Part shown: one piece after another, positions 41,795 through 50,516 of the stretch
Layout of the letters: every line of letters begins with the position of its first letter
Numbering within the stretch: the first letter of the stretch is position 1
NCBI GenBank assembly: GCA_040768125.1
Contig: JAXGNG010000004.1
Location: 1 to 64,000 of the forward strand
DNA: 64,000 bases
Direction: 5' to 3'
From: RBG-16-49-21 sp040768125
GTDB taxonomy: Bacteria; Spirochaetota; UBA4802; UBA5550
Translations under genes and position numbers: made by a program
The notes under the pieces: generated by a model
Told to the model about the DNA's origin: nothing
Seen by the model: the letters and a program-made list of their open reading frames with translations, nothing else
Database searches by the model: none

Positions 41795-44622
41795 GCGGCC
41801 GTTCAATCGTCATCAGGGGAGCACGCGAGCACAATCTTAAAAACATTTCACTTGACATTCCGCGCGACAGGCTGGTGGTCATCACGGGACTTTCCGGGTC
41901 CGGGAAGTCATCGCTTGCCTTTGATACCATCTATGCCGAGGGCCAGCGTCGCTACGTCGAGTCCCTCTCCTCCTACGCGCGCCAGTTCCTGGGCCTCATG
42001 GAAAAGCCAGATGTGGATTACATCGACGGCCTGTCCCCCGCCATATCGATAGAGCAGAAGACCACGCACCGCAATCCGCGCTCCACCGTGGGGACCGTCA
42101 CGGAGATCTACGATTATTTCAGGCTCCTCTTCGCCCGAGTGGGCGTGCCCCACTGCCACGTCTGCGGGAAGAGGATATCCTCGCAGTCCCTCGACCAGAT
42201 CGTGGAGACCCTGATGACCCATCCGCCGGGGACGAAGCTCCAGGTCCTCGCCCCTTTGGTGAGGGGAAGGAAGGGGGAGCACGCCGAATCCTTCGAGACC
42301 GCGCGGAAGAAGGGGTTCCTCCGGGTCCGCGTCGACGGCGAAACCTTGAGCGTGGACGACGAGATACGCCTCGACAAGAAGAGGGCCCACACCGTGGAGA
42401 TCATCGTCGACCGGATCGTGGTGAAGGAGGGGATCCGTCCCCGCCTGGCCGAGTCGGTCGAGGCGTCCCTGGAGATCGCCGATGGACTGGTGACCGTCAT
42501 AGCCGGGGAGCCGGGGCCGGATGCGGAGGAGCGGCTTTTTTCCTCTAAGCTCTCCTGCCCCGAGTGCGGGGTCTCCATCACCGAGCTCTCGCCGCGGATG
42601 TTTTCCTTCAACAGCCCCTACGGGGCCTGCCCCTCCTGCGACGGCCTCGGCTTCATCATGCAGTTCGACCCGGAGCTCATCGTTTCCGATCCGGAGAAGT
42701 CCCTCCTGGAGGGCGTCCTCGACGTCTGGGGCAAGACCACGAGCTACTGGTATCTCGAACAGGTAAGGAACCTCGAGAGGAGCCTGGGTTTCGACGCGAA
42801 CACCCCGTGGAGCAGGCTTCCGAAGCGCGTGAAGGACGTGATACTCCATGGTTCGAAAGGGAAGAAGCTCGACTTCAAGGTGAAGAGGGAGAACGGCGTG
42901 TACCGCTTTTCCAGGGAGTTCGAGGGCGTCATCCCGGGGCTCCACCGGCGCTACATGGAGACGAAATCCGAAGAGATGCGGGCATGGATGGAGGGGTACA
43001 TGTCCAACGCGGTCTGCGGGGCCTGCGGCGGCAAACGCCTCCGTCCCGAAAGCCTCGCCGTGAAGGTGGCGGGCTACGGCATCGACGAGGTGACGGCGCG
43101 CTCAATCGGCGCGGCGCGCGACCTCTTCGAGGAGCTCGCCCTGGGCGAAACGGAGCAAAAGATCGCCGAGCAGGTCCTCAAGGAGATCCGGGCCCGGCTC
43201 CGTTTTCTCGCCGACGTGGGGATCGACTATATCACCCTGGACCGCGCGGCCGGGACCCTTTCGGGGGGTGAGTCCCAGAGGATCCGCCTGGCCACGCAGA
43301 TCGGTTCGAGCCTCACGGGAGTGCTCTACGTCCTGGACGAGCCGAGCATCGGCCTTCATCAGCGGGACAACCGGAAGCTCCTGGAGACCCTGAAGCGCCT
43401 TCGCGACCTCGGCAACACCGTCATCGTCGTGGAGCATGACGAGGAGACGATCCGCACCGCCGATTACGTGGTGGACCTGGGCCCCGGCGCCGGCCTGCAC
43501 GGCGGCTACGTCGTGGCCCGGGGAACACCCGGGGAGATCGAGGCGGACCAGGCGTCCCTGACGGGGCGCTACCTGGCCGGCGAGGAGTTTATCCCGGTCC
43601 CGGCGGCGCGCCGTGATCCCATGGGTTTCATCGAGATCAGGGGGGCCCGGGAGAACAACCTCCGGGGCATCGACGTCGCCTTCCCCCTGGGGGTGTTCTG
43701 CGCCGTCACCGGGGTCTCGGGGTCAGGGAAGTCGACCCTGGTCATAGAGATCCTCTTCAAGGCGCTTTCGTCCCTGGTCATGAAATCGAAGCGTGCCCCC
43801 GGCGCCTTCGACGGCATCACCGGTTACGAGAAGATCGACAAGGTGATCGACATCGACCAGTCTCCCATCGGGCGCACGCCCAGGTCGAACCCGGCCACCT
43901 ACACCGGGGTCTTCACGCCCATCCGGGAGCTTTTCACGAAGCTCCCGGAATCGCGCATGCGGGGATACAAGGCGGGCCGCTTTTCCTTCAACGTCACGGG
44001 GGGGCGCTGCGAGTCATGCTTCGGCGACGGCGTCAAGAAGATCGAGATGCACTTCCTCCCCGATGTCTACATCACCTGCGAGGTGTGCAAGGGGCGGCGC
44101 TACAACCACGAGACCCTGGAGATCCGCTATAAAGGAAAGAATATCTACGAGGTCCTGGAGATGACCGTGGAGGAGGCCCTGGAATTCTTCGGCAACGTCC
44201 CGGCGATCAGGAACCGTCTCGACACGCTGAACCGCGTGGGCCTCGGCTACATCAGGCTCGGCCAGCCCGCCACGACCCTCTCGGGCGGCGAGGCCCAGCG
44301 GGTGAAGCTCTCCTCGGAGCTCTCAAAGCGCGCCACGGGGCGCACCCTCTATCTCCTGGATGAGCCCACGACGGGCCTCCATTTCGCCGACATCCGGAGG
44401 CTCATCGAGGTCCTCCAGTCCCTGGTGGACCGGGGGAACACCGTGGTGGTGATCGAGCACAACCTGGACGTGATCAAGACCGCGGACCGGGTGATCGACC
44501 TGGGTCCCGAGGGGGGCGACGACGGCGGAACCGTGGTGGCCGCCGGGACCCCCGAGGAGATAGCCTCGGCGAAGGCCTCCCACACGGGGCGCTACCTGAA
44601 AAGCCTGCTGAAAAAGGCATAG
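41791..44622 (+). CDS. uvrA: Excinuclease ABC subunit A
   Basis: 943 residues, full length. Damage-recognition ATPase of nucleotide excision repair. Two ABC modules: Walker A GLSGSGKSS (about residue 32) and GVSGSGKST (about 643); signatures LSGGESQRIRLA and LSGGEAQRVKLS; Walker B VLYVLDEPSIGLH and TLYLLDEPTTGLH. Two zinc sites: CPECGVS...CPSCDG and CESCFGDG...CEVCKG. The UvrB-binding region lies in the insertion after the first Walker A. Its ATG overlaps the zinc-ribbon protein stop by four bases, and a strong terminator follows directly. Confidence 0.98.
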   Translation: MSGRSIVIRGAREHNLKNISLDIPRDRLVVITGLSGSGKSSLAFDTIYAEGQRRYVESLSSYARQFLGLMEKPDVDYIDGLSPAISIEQKTTHRNPRSTVGTVTEIYDYFRLLFARVGVPHCHVCGKRISSQSLDQIVETLMTHPPGTKLQVLAPLVRGRKGEHAESFETARKKGFLRVRVDGETLSVDDEIRLDKKRAHTVEIIVDRIVVKEGIRPRLAESVEASLEIADGLVTVIAGEPGPDAEERLFSSKLSCPECGVSITELSPRMFSFNSPYGACPSCDGLGFIMQFDPELIVSDPEKSLLEGVLDVWGKTTSYWYLEQVRNLERSLGFDANTPWSRLPKRVKDVILHGSKGKKLDFKVKRENGVYRFSREFEGVIPGLHRRYMETKSEEMRAWMEGYMSNAVCGACGGKRLRPESLAVKVAGYGIDEVTARSIGAARDLFEELALGETEQKIAEQVLKEIRARLRFLADVGIDYITLDRAAGTLSGGESQRIRLATQIGSSLTGVLYVLDEPSIGLHQRDNRKLLETLKRLRDLGNTVIVVEHDEETIRTADYVVDLGPGAGLHGGYVVARGTPGEIEADQASLTGRYLAGEEFIPVPAARRDPMGFIEIRGARENNLRGIDVAFPLGVFCAVTGVSGSGKSTLVIEILFKALSSLVMKSKRAPGAFDGITGYEKIDKVIDIDQSPIGRTPRSNPATYTGVFTPIRELFTKLPESRMRGYKAGRFSFNVTGGRCESCFGDGVKKIEMHFLPDVYITCEVCKGRRYNHETLEIRYKGKNIYEVLEMTVEEALEFFGNVPAIRNRLDTLNRVGLGYIRLGQPATTLSGGEAQRVKLSSELSKRATGRTLYLLDEPTTGLHFADIRRLIEVLQSLVDRGNTVVVIEHNLDVIKTADRVIDLGPEGGDDGGTVVAAGTPEEIASAKASHTGRYLKSLLKKA

Positions 44623-44656
44623 GGAGAGCGCCGGGGGCGTTATGTCCCTTTTTTTT
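44621..44656 (+). terminator. Rho-independent terminator after uvrA
   Basis: AGGGA pairs with TCCCT, with an inner GCGCC/GGCGT helix, followed by eight T residues. It overlaps the last bases of the uvrA stop codon. Confidence 0.8.
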
Positions 44657-44799
44657 CGACCGGCGGAGATTTTTTACCCGCCCCCGCGGCTGATTTCGAC
44701 GATAATTATTGTAGACAGGCCGAACTGTACATGATTAGCGTTCAATACGCCCGGGCCCTCCCGCGCAGAGGGGCCGGGCAGGACTCCCCGGGGTGTGAC

Positions 44800-46836
44800 G
44801 TGAAGCGATTCAACGGAACCAATCAGGGGCGCGCCTCGATCTTCCTGGCCGTCCTCATCAGCCTCTACCCCCTCATGGCCTTTTCACAGGTGAAGGACCT
44901 GGTGAAGTTCGAGATTGCGAAGGCGCATTTCCGGCGGGGTACCGCCCATTTCAACAGCATGCAGTACCTGGCGGCGGCGGAATTCTTCAGGAAGGCCGTC
45001 AAGGAATACCCCGATTACTACACGGCGCGGGACTACCTGGCCAGGTCCTACAGGCTGGCAGGATTCCCGGATGCGGCACTGAAGGAGTGGGAGGCCCTGA
45101 GCGACATAGCTCCGGAGAATCCCGCGATTGCCTCGAAGATCGAGGGACTCCGCTTCCAGGGCGTTCCCCGGGGCGGGAAAGGGGATTTTTCCGAGTACGT
45201 TCTCAACGCCACCTACCGCTCCGCGGAGTATCCCCGTCACCGCTTCACCAGGCCCGTGGATATCGCCGTGGACAACGGGAAGAATATCTACATCACCTCC
45301 TTCAGGGACGGCACCCTGGTGAAGCTCGACGCGAACGGGAAGGCGGTCTTCTCCACGGCGATCGCCCTGGACGGCCGTCTCTTCGGTATTGATTACCGCG
45401 GGGGGAAACTCGCGGTTTCCGATTTCAAAAAAGACAGGGTCTACATCATAACCACGGCGGGGAACGTCCTCCGCTCCTTCGGTGAAACGGGGAGCGGCGA
45501 GGGGCGTTTTCACGGACCCGAGGGGCTCTGCTTCGGGCCCCGGGGGGAGCTCTACGTGGTTGATTCGGGGAACCACCGCGTGCAGAAATTCGACGCCATG
45601 GGGCGTTTCATCCTGGAATTCGGCAAGCGGGGGTCCTACGAGGGCGAGCTTTCGAAGCCCACCGACGTCGCCGTGCGGGGAGACCGGGTCTATGTCACGG
45701 ACACGGGGAACGGCAGGATCGCCGTGTTCGACGATTCGGGAAATTTCGTCGCGAACCTATCCCTGGACGACGCCTCATCGCCGCGGGGCATCGCCGTGAA
45801 GGGCGACATCCTCATGGTTTCCGACGAGACACGCGGGCTTCTCCTCTTCGATCCTTCGAGCGGAGTCGCGGTCCCCTTCGAGTCCCTCGCGAAGGGGGAG
45901 GGCGCGTCCCGCCTCATGGCCTCCGTCACGGACAGGGACGGTTACCTCTACTGCCTTGATTACGGCCGGAGCGCCGTGGCCCTCTACGCCCCGGTGCAGA
46001 GGAGCTATTCGAACGTGAGCGTCGAGATCACCAGCGTGGACCTGAAGAGCTTCCCCGTCGTGGCCTTCTACGTCAACGTGCGGAACCGCGAAGGGAGCCC
46101 CCTCTACGGACTCGACGCGAGCAATTTTCTCATCACCGAGGACGGCGCCCCCATCACGAATCTCTACACCGACTACCTGAAGCGCCTTCTCCCCTCGGCG
46201 TCCATATCCCTCCTGGTGGACAGGTCGGAGGAGGCCGCGGGGCTCCACAACGACTATCCCTGGGCGGCGGACTTCATCCTGACGAAGATGAGGAAGAACG
46301 ATTCGATCAAGGTGACGAACTTCCACGGCGACACCTGGGCCGGGAGCGATTTCGACTGGAGCCGCCGGCGGACCCTCCGGGCCCTGAAGAAGACCGGCTA
46401 CGGCGGCGGGAAGAACCTGGGCAAGGCCCTCTACGGCGCCGTGGGAGACCTGATCCCCCGGCTAAACCGCCGCGGCGTGGTTCTCCTCACGGACGGACGC
46501 GCCGACGACGCCTCTTTTGAAACCTATACCGTGGAGAACGTCATCGGCTACGCGCGATCGCACTATATACCGATTTATATCATCTCCTTCCGTGAGCCCG
46601 ACCCCGTCCTTAAAGATATCGCCGAGTCCACGGGGGGAGCCCTCTACCGTCCCCGGCAGGTTGACGGCATGAAGAGCATTTACGGAAAGATAAAGAACTC
46701 CGAGGAGTACCGCTACGTGCTGGTCTACCCCACCTTCAAGCTCCCGGCATTCAGGGGATGGTGGTCCGATGTCCGGATAGAGGTGGAGCACCGGGGCCAG
46801 AAGGGCGTGGAGTGGTGCGGTTATTTCATGCCCTAG
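44800..46836 (+). CDS. Exported TPR-NHL-VWA protein
   Basis: About 678 residues. Signal peptide (ASIFLAVLISLYPLMAFSQ), then a TPR-like pair (AHFNSMQYLAAAEFFRKAVKEYPDYY), a propeller of NHL repeats (FTRPVDIAVDNGKNIYITSF, FHGPEGLCFGPRGELYVVDSGNHRVQKFD, LSKPTDVAVRGDRVYVTDTGNGRIAVFD) and a C-terminal VWA-like domain (ASISLLVDRSEEAAGL, RGVVLLTDGRADDASF, IPIYIISF). The metal site DxSxS is degenerate (DRSEE). Start uncertain: this GTG suits the signal peptide; an ATG at 44731 is also open. Probably a periplasmic or surface scaffold. pcm follows by 22 bases. Confidence 0.82.
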   Translation: MKRFNGTNQGRASIFLAVLISLYPLMAFSQVKDLVKFEIAKAHFRRGTAHFNSMQYLAAAEFFRKAVKEYPDYYTARDYLARSYRLAGFPDAALKEWEALSDIAPENPAIASKIEGLRFQGVPRGGKGDFSEYVLNATYRSAEYPRHRFTRPVDIAVDNGKNIYITSFRDGTLVKLDANGKAVFSTAIALDGRLFGIDYRGGKLAVSDFKKDRVYIITTAGNVLRSFGETGSGEGRFHGPEGLCFGPRGELYVVDSGNHRVQKFDAMGRFILEFGKRGSYEGELSKPTDVAVRGDRVYVTDTGNGRIAVFDDSGNFVANLSLDDASSPRGIAVKGDILMVSDETRGLLLFDPSSGVAVPFESLAKGEGASRLMASVTDRDGYLYCLDYGRSAVALYAPVQRSYSNVSVEITSVDLKSFPVVAFYVNVRNREGSPLYGLDASNFLITEDGAPITNLYTDYLKRLLPSASISLLVDRSEEAAGLHNDYPWAADFILTKMRKNDSIKVTNFHGDTWAGSDFDWSRRRTLRALKKTGYGGGKNLGKALYGAVGDLIPRLNRRGVVLLTDGRADDASFETYTVENVIGYARSHYIPIYIISFREPDPVLKDIAESTGGALYRPRQVDGMKSIYGKIKNSEEYRYVLVYPTFKLPAFRGWWSDVRIEVEHRGQKGVEWCGYFMP

Positions 46837-46858
46837 GGGCGGGTGAGGGAGGCGGTGC

Positions 46859-47482
46859 GTGGTCTACATACAACAGAGGCTGATCGATCAGCTCCGGAGG
46901 AAGGGAATATCATCGGGTGCGGTCCTGGAGGCGATGGCGGGGGTGCCGCGGCACCTCTTCGTCTCCGAGGCCCTGCGCTACCGCGCCTACGACGACGCCT
47001 CCCTTCCCATCGGCCACGGCCAGACCGTATCGAAGCCCTCGGTGATCGCCAGGATGGTCCAGGCCCTCGACCTGACGGGTGACGAGCGGGTCCTTGAAAT
47101 CGGCACAGGCTCCGGGTACCAGTCGGCGATCATCTCCGCCCTGGCCGACAGCCTGGTGACCATGGAGCGGATCGGCGAGCTCTTCAACCGGGCGCGGGCC
47201 CTTCTCTTCAGCCTGGGATACCGCAACATACGCTGCGTCCATTCCGGAGATTTCCGGGACGTCCCGGGGACCTTCGATGCCGTGATCGTCGCAGCGGGAG
47301 CGGATATCCTGCCAACGGCCCTTTTCGACACGCTCAACCCGGGCGGCCGCCTCGTTATCCCGGTACGGGGGGGCGGAGGCCACCGGATCAAGAAATTCAT
47401 ACTCAGGCGAAGCGGCGGCGTCATCGAGGAAGAGATCGGCGAGGCGACCTTCGTGCCCTACGTGGTGGGCGAGACGGCGTAG
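46859..47482 (+). CDS. pcm: Protein-L-isoaspartate O-methyltransferase
   Basis: 207 residues. Repairs isoaspartyl damage in proteins using S-adenosylmethionine. Family blocks are clear: VPRHLFV, AYDDASLPIGHGQTVSKPSVIARMVQAL, the SAM-binding VLEIGTGSGYQSAIIS, FDAVIVAAGADILPTAL and GGRLVIPV. GTG start with GGGAGG upstream. It follows the NHL/VWA gene closely and is ended by a good terminator. Confidence 0.95.
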   Translation: MVYIQQRLIDQLRRKGISSGAVLEAMAGVPRHLFVSEALRYRAYDDASLPIGHGQTVSKPSVIARMVQALDLTGDERVLEIGTGSGYQSAIISALADSLVTMERIGELFNRARALLFSLGYRNIRCVHSGDFRDVPGTFDAVIVAAGADILPTALFDTLNPGGRLVIPVRGGGGHRIKKFILRRSGGVIEEEIGEATFVPYVVGETA

Positions 47483-47506
47483 CCGGCCATTTCATCGGGT
47501 TCATGC

Positions 47507-47537
47507 AACCCCACGTTATGTGGGGTTTTTGTTTTTT
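47507..47537 (+). terminator. Rho-independent terminator after pcm
   Basis: AACCCCAC and GTGGGGTT form an 8-base perfect stem with loop GTTAT, then TTT-G-TTTTTT. Confidence 0.9.
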
Positions 47538-47559
47538 AGCATCCCGGCCCGATTTTTTA

Positions 47560-47589
47560 TTGCAAATCCTCACCAGCTGTCTGTATACT
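47560..47589 (+). promoter_or_regulatory. Promoter of the PEBP-like gene
   Basis: TTGCAA (47560-47565) and TATACT (47584-47589), spacer 18. The ATG is at 47610, so the leader is short (about 15 bases) but includes the ribosome site GGAGG. Confidence 0.65.
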
Positions 47590-47609
47590 TATGAATGACG
47601 GAGGCGTAC

Positions 47610-48170
47610 ATGAGGGTAAAACCCGCCCTTTTCATTACTGCATGCCTTGCCGGTTTCATGCTATTTTGCGGGAACGGCGTCTCAACCAAGTCTGGAGGTG
47701 CGGTTATGGGCTCATTGACGGTAACGAGCACGGCATTCGGAGAAGGAGACATGGTACCGAAGCAGTACACCTGCGACGGGCGGGACGTGTCTCCGCCCCT
47801 TTCCTGGTCGGGCATTCCCGAGGGCACGAAAAGCATCGCCCTTATCTGCGACGATCCTGACGCGCCGGTGGGGACCTGGGTTCACTGGGTGGTGTACGAC
47901 ATGCCTCCTTCGACACCGGGTCTTCCGGAACACGCGACCGCGGCCGGGGGCCTGCCCCGGGGTGCGAAGCAGGGCATGAACGACTTCAGGAAGATGGACT
48001 ATGGGGGGCCATGCCCCCCCGGGGGGACCCACCGCTACTTTTTCAGGGTCTACGCCCTCGACAGGGAACTCGGCCTCAGGGAAGGGGCCACCAGGGCGGA
48101 ACTGGTGAAGTCGATGGAGGGACATATCCTCGCCCAGGGCCAGCTCATGGGAAGATACAGCCGCCGGTAA
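47610..48170 (+). CDS. YbhB/YbcL (PEBP) family protein, exported
   Basis: 186 residues. PEBP fold shown by LTVTSTAFGEGDMVPKQYTCDGRDVSPPLSW, the ligand-site DDPDAPVGTWVHWVVYDMP, and GGPCPPGGTHRYFFRVYALD. The N-terminus is a signal or lipoprotein signal (ALFITACLAGFMLFCGNG) with cysteine after F, a loose lipobox. GGAGG lies at the right distance from the ATG. Bacterial members have no firm biochemical role. Own promoter. The hydrolase, ICMT and CAP genes follow in the same direction. Confidence 0.92.
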   Translation: MRVKPALFITACLAGFMLFCGNGVSTKSGGAVMGSLTVTSTAFGEGDMVPKQYTCDGRDVSPPLSWSGIPEGTKSIALICDDPDAPVGTWVHWVVYDMPPSTPGLPEHATAAGGLPRGAKQGMNDFRKMDYGGPCPPGGTHRYFFRVYALDRELGLREGATRAELVKSMEGHILAQGQLMGRYSRR

Positions 48171-48299
48171 ACCCAGTGGACACGGCCTGCGGCTTGAGTC
48201 GCCGAAGGAAACCCCCCATACACGGTGACGCGGGCCGTTTCCGGCGGGGCCGCGGATACGGCATCGCGCCCGCCATGCATAACAAAACGGAGAATAATT

Positions 48300-49211
48300 A
48301 TGACCAGGAAGGGCAAAACCAGACTCATCGTCGCCGTGGTGTGTATCGTCATCATCGTCCCCCTGGCGGGTTACCTCGTTTCCGGGCGCGAAACCAGGGG
48401 GCTTATCTCCTATTTTATCTGGAAGGCTTTCAGCAGCGAAAGCGGGGAGGGCCGGTACGCGGAGATCAACGGCGCGCGGATCTACTACGAGGTCCACGGC
48501 AGGGGCATGCCCCTGCTTCTGATGCACGGGGGCACGGTCTTCATCGAGAGCCTCTACAACCAGGTGCCGGCCCTCGCGGGGGAATTCATGGTCATCGCCC
48601 CGGACAGCCGGGAGCACGGACGGTCTACGGGTTCTTCGGCGGACCTGGGGTACGGCGTCATGGCGAAGGATATGTGCGCCCTTCTGGACGGGATGGGCGT
48701 GGGGGAGGTATTCGTCGTCGGATGGAGCGACGGGGGCATCATCGGCATGGAGATGGCCATGTCGCGCCCCGGCCTGGTGAAAAAGCTCGTGACGATCGGG
48801 TCGAATTACCGGGCCGACGGCATGACGGAATCGAGTATCGAGAAGATGAGGTCCATGGGGCCCGATGACGCTGACTTCGCCGAGGTGAAGGATTATTACC
48901 GGCGCATCGCCCCGGAACCGGACCGGTGGCCCGTTTTTTTCAACAGGGTCAGGACCATGTGGCTCACCCAGCCGAACTATTCCGCGGCGGACCTGGGGAG
49001 GATCGCCGCGCCGACCCTCGTCATCCTGGGGGAGCGCGACGACATTCGGCGCGACCACGCGCGGAAAATGGCGCGCCTCATCCCGAACGGGAAGCTTGAG
49101 ATCATCAGGGACGCAAGCCACCTGGTGCCCCTGGAGAAGCCGGAGGAGCTCAACCGGATGATCATCGCCTTTCTCAAGGCGGAGTCCTCCCGGGACCGCG
49201 CGGGAGAATAG
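48300..49211 (+). CDS. Alpha/beta hydrolase with N-terminal membrane anchor
   Basis: 303 residues. One N-terminal hydrophobic segment (LIVAVVCIVIIVPLAGYLVSG) anchors or exports it. The hydrolase domain has the oxyanion HGG motif (LLMHGGTVF), the nucleophile elbow GWSDG (in VVGWSDGGIIGMEMA), an acid in LGERDDI and the histidine in ASHLVPLEKPEE, so the Ser-Asp-His triad is complete. Substrate unknown; esterase or lipase-like activity is expected. ATG with GGAG eight bases upstream. The next gene starts two bases after the stop. Confidence 0.9.
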   Translation: MTRKGKTRLIVAVVCIVIIVPLAGYLVSGRETRGLISYFIWKAFSSESGEGRYAEINGARIYYEVHGRGMPLLLMHGGTVFIESLYNQVPALAGEFMVIAPDSREHGRSTGSSADLGYGVMAKDMCALLDGMGVGEVFVVGWSDGGIIGMEMAMSRPGLVKKLVTIGSNYRADGMTESSIEKMRSMGPDDADFAEVKDYYRRIAPEPDRWPVFFNRVRTMWLTQPNYSAADLGRIAAPTLVILGERDDIRRDHARKMARLIPNGKLEIIRDASHLVPLEKPEELNRMIIAFLKAESSRDRAGE

Positions 49212-49213
49212 TC

Positions 49214-49801
49214 ATGGAATGGACGGCGGGTGTCATCATCAATTCCGTCACCGCGCTCTTCATGCTCGCCTGGGGGGCCTATGAAAGGATCTCGGCGATC
49301 ACGAAGGGCAGGGGGCACGCCGCCGCCGGAGACCGTGACCGGAACAGCCTTGTAATATTCTACGCCACCATATTTTTCGGATATGGCGTGGGAATCCCGA
49401 TCGCCTTTACGGCTTATGGAAGGATAACCGTTTTTTTCCCTTACCTCTCGTGTATCGGCTTCGCGACCGTCTTCGCGGGCCTCATGATCCGCCTGGCCGC
49501 CATACGGAGCCTCGCGGAGCACTTCACCTACACGGTCAGGATCGTCGATGATCATCGCCTTATGACCTCGGGCGTATACCGGCACGTTCGCCACCCGGCA
49601 TATCTCGGCCAGGCCATGATATTCCTGGGGTGCGGCGTGGCCTTTTCCAACTGGATATCGATCCTGGCGCTGTTTATCCCGACCCTCGTCGCGGCGTATT
49701 ACCGGATCTACGTCGAGGAGAAGGTGCTGGTGGAGCATTTCGGGGAAGACTACCGGGAGTACATGGGAAGAACAAAGCGCCTGGTGCCCTGGGTGTATTG
49801 A
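49214..49801 (+). CDS. Isoprenylcysteine carboxyl methyltransferase-like membrane protein
   Basis: 195 residues with four or five membrane helices (WTAGVIINSVTALFMLAW, FGYGVGIPIAFTAY, IGFATVFAGLMIRLAA, WISILALFIPTLVAAYY). The C-terminal catalytic-type block is visible: GVYRHVRHPAYLGQAMIFLG and the ending EEKVLVEHFGEDYREYM. This is the ICMT/PEMT-like family, which uses S-adenosylmethionine to methylate membrane-associated substrates. No prenylated substrate is known in such bacteria, so the reaction is unassigned. Two bases after the hydrolase gene, hence likely coupled. Confidence 0.9.
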   Translation: MEWTAGVIINSVTALFMLAWGAYERISAITKGRGHAAAGDRDRNSLVIFYATIFFGYGVGIPIAFTAYGRITVFFPYLSCIGFATVFAGLMIRLAAIRSLAEHFTYTVRIVDDHRLMTSGVYRHVRHPAYLGQAMIFLGCGVAFSNWISILALFIPTLVAAYYRIYVEEKVLVEHFGEDYREYMGRTKRLVPWVY

Positions 49802-49901
49802 CGGAAGGAGAACCATCCGGTGCGGGACACCTCGTTCGGGTCAACAGCCCGGGTCCGCCGGGCCCGATGGTGGACGGGGGCAATTTCACAAGGAGGCCGC
49901 C

Positions 49902-50480
49902 ATGCGGGCCACAACCGCCCTGATTCTCGCCGCGATCATGCTCGCGGTGACGGCGTTCACGACACCACCGAAACGGGTCGCTTTTACCCCGCCATCGGCG
50001 GAAGAATTCACCCTGCATCGACTGGTCAACGAGTACCGGGCCGCGAAGGGCCTTCCCGCCCTGCAGCTGTCAAGGTCCCTGACCCACGTGGCGCAGACCC
50101 ACGCCCGCGACGCCCAGGAGACTCCTCCCGTCCCCCCCTGCAACGGCCACAGCTGGTCCGAAAAGGGCGGCTGGACAGCGTGCTGCTACACCCCCGACCA
50201 CGCGCGCGCCCGATGCATGTGGGACAAGCCGAAGGAGCTGACCAATTATCCGGGTAACGGCTACGAGTGCGGCCACTGGAGCAGCGCGGGCGCCACGGCG
50301 GAATCAGCCCTCAGGGGATGGAAATCAAGCCCCCCGCACAACGCGGTCATCATCAACAAGAGAGCGTGGTCCTCGATCCGATGGAAATGCCTCGGCGTGG
50401 GGATTCATGGGAACTGGGCCTTCATATGGTTCGGCGAAACGGATGATCCTGACGGCTACTGGGAGGGCGCGGGGAAGTAA
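49902..50480 (+). CDS. Exported CAP-domain (SCP/PR1) protein
   Basis: 192 residues with a signal peptide (TALILAAIMLAVTAFTT). The CAP fold is shown by LHRLVNEYRAAKGLPALQLSRSLTHVAQTHARD, the second histidine segment PPCNGHSW, SAEGWxxSxxH-type SALRGWKSSPPHNAVIINK and the final IHGNWAFIWFG. Seven or so cysteines (WTACCY, RCMW, YECGHW, KCLG) suggest disulphides, fitting an extracytoplasmic location. Strong ribosome site AGGAGGCCGCC. The biochemical role of bacterial CAP proteins is largely unknown. Confidence 0.88.
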   Translation: MRATTALILAAIMLAVTAFTTPPKRVAFTPPSAEEFTLHRLVNEYRAAKGLPALQLSRSLTHVAQTHARDAQETPPVPPCNGHSWSEKGGWTACCYTPDHARARCMWDKPKELTNYPGNGYECGHWSSAGATAESALRGWKSSPPHNAVIINKRAWSSIRWKCLGVGIHGNWAFIWFGETDDPDGYWEGAGK

Positions 50481-50516
50481 AGGCGGGAGCGCCGTCGAGG
50501 GCGACCCGGGCATCCT

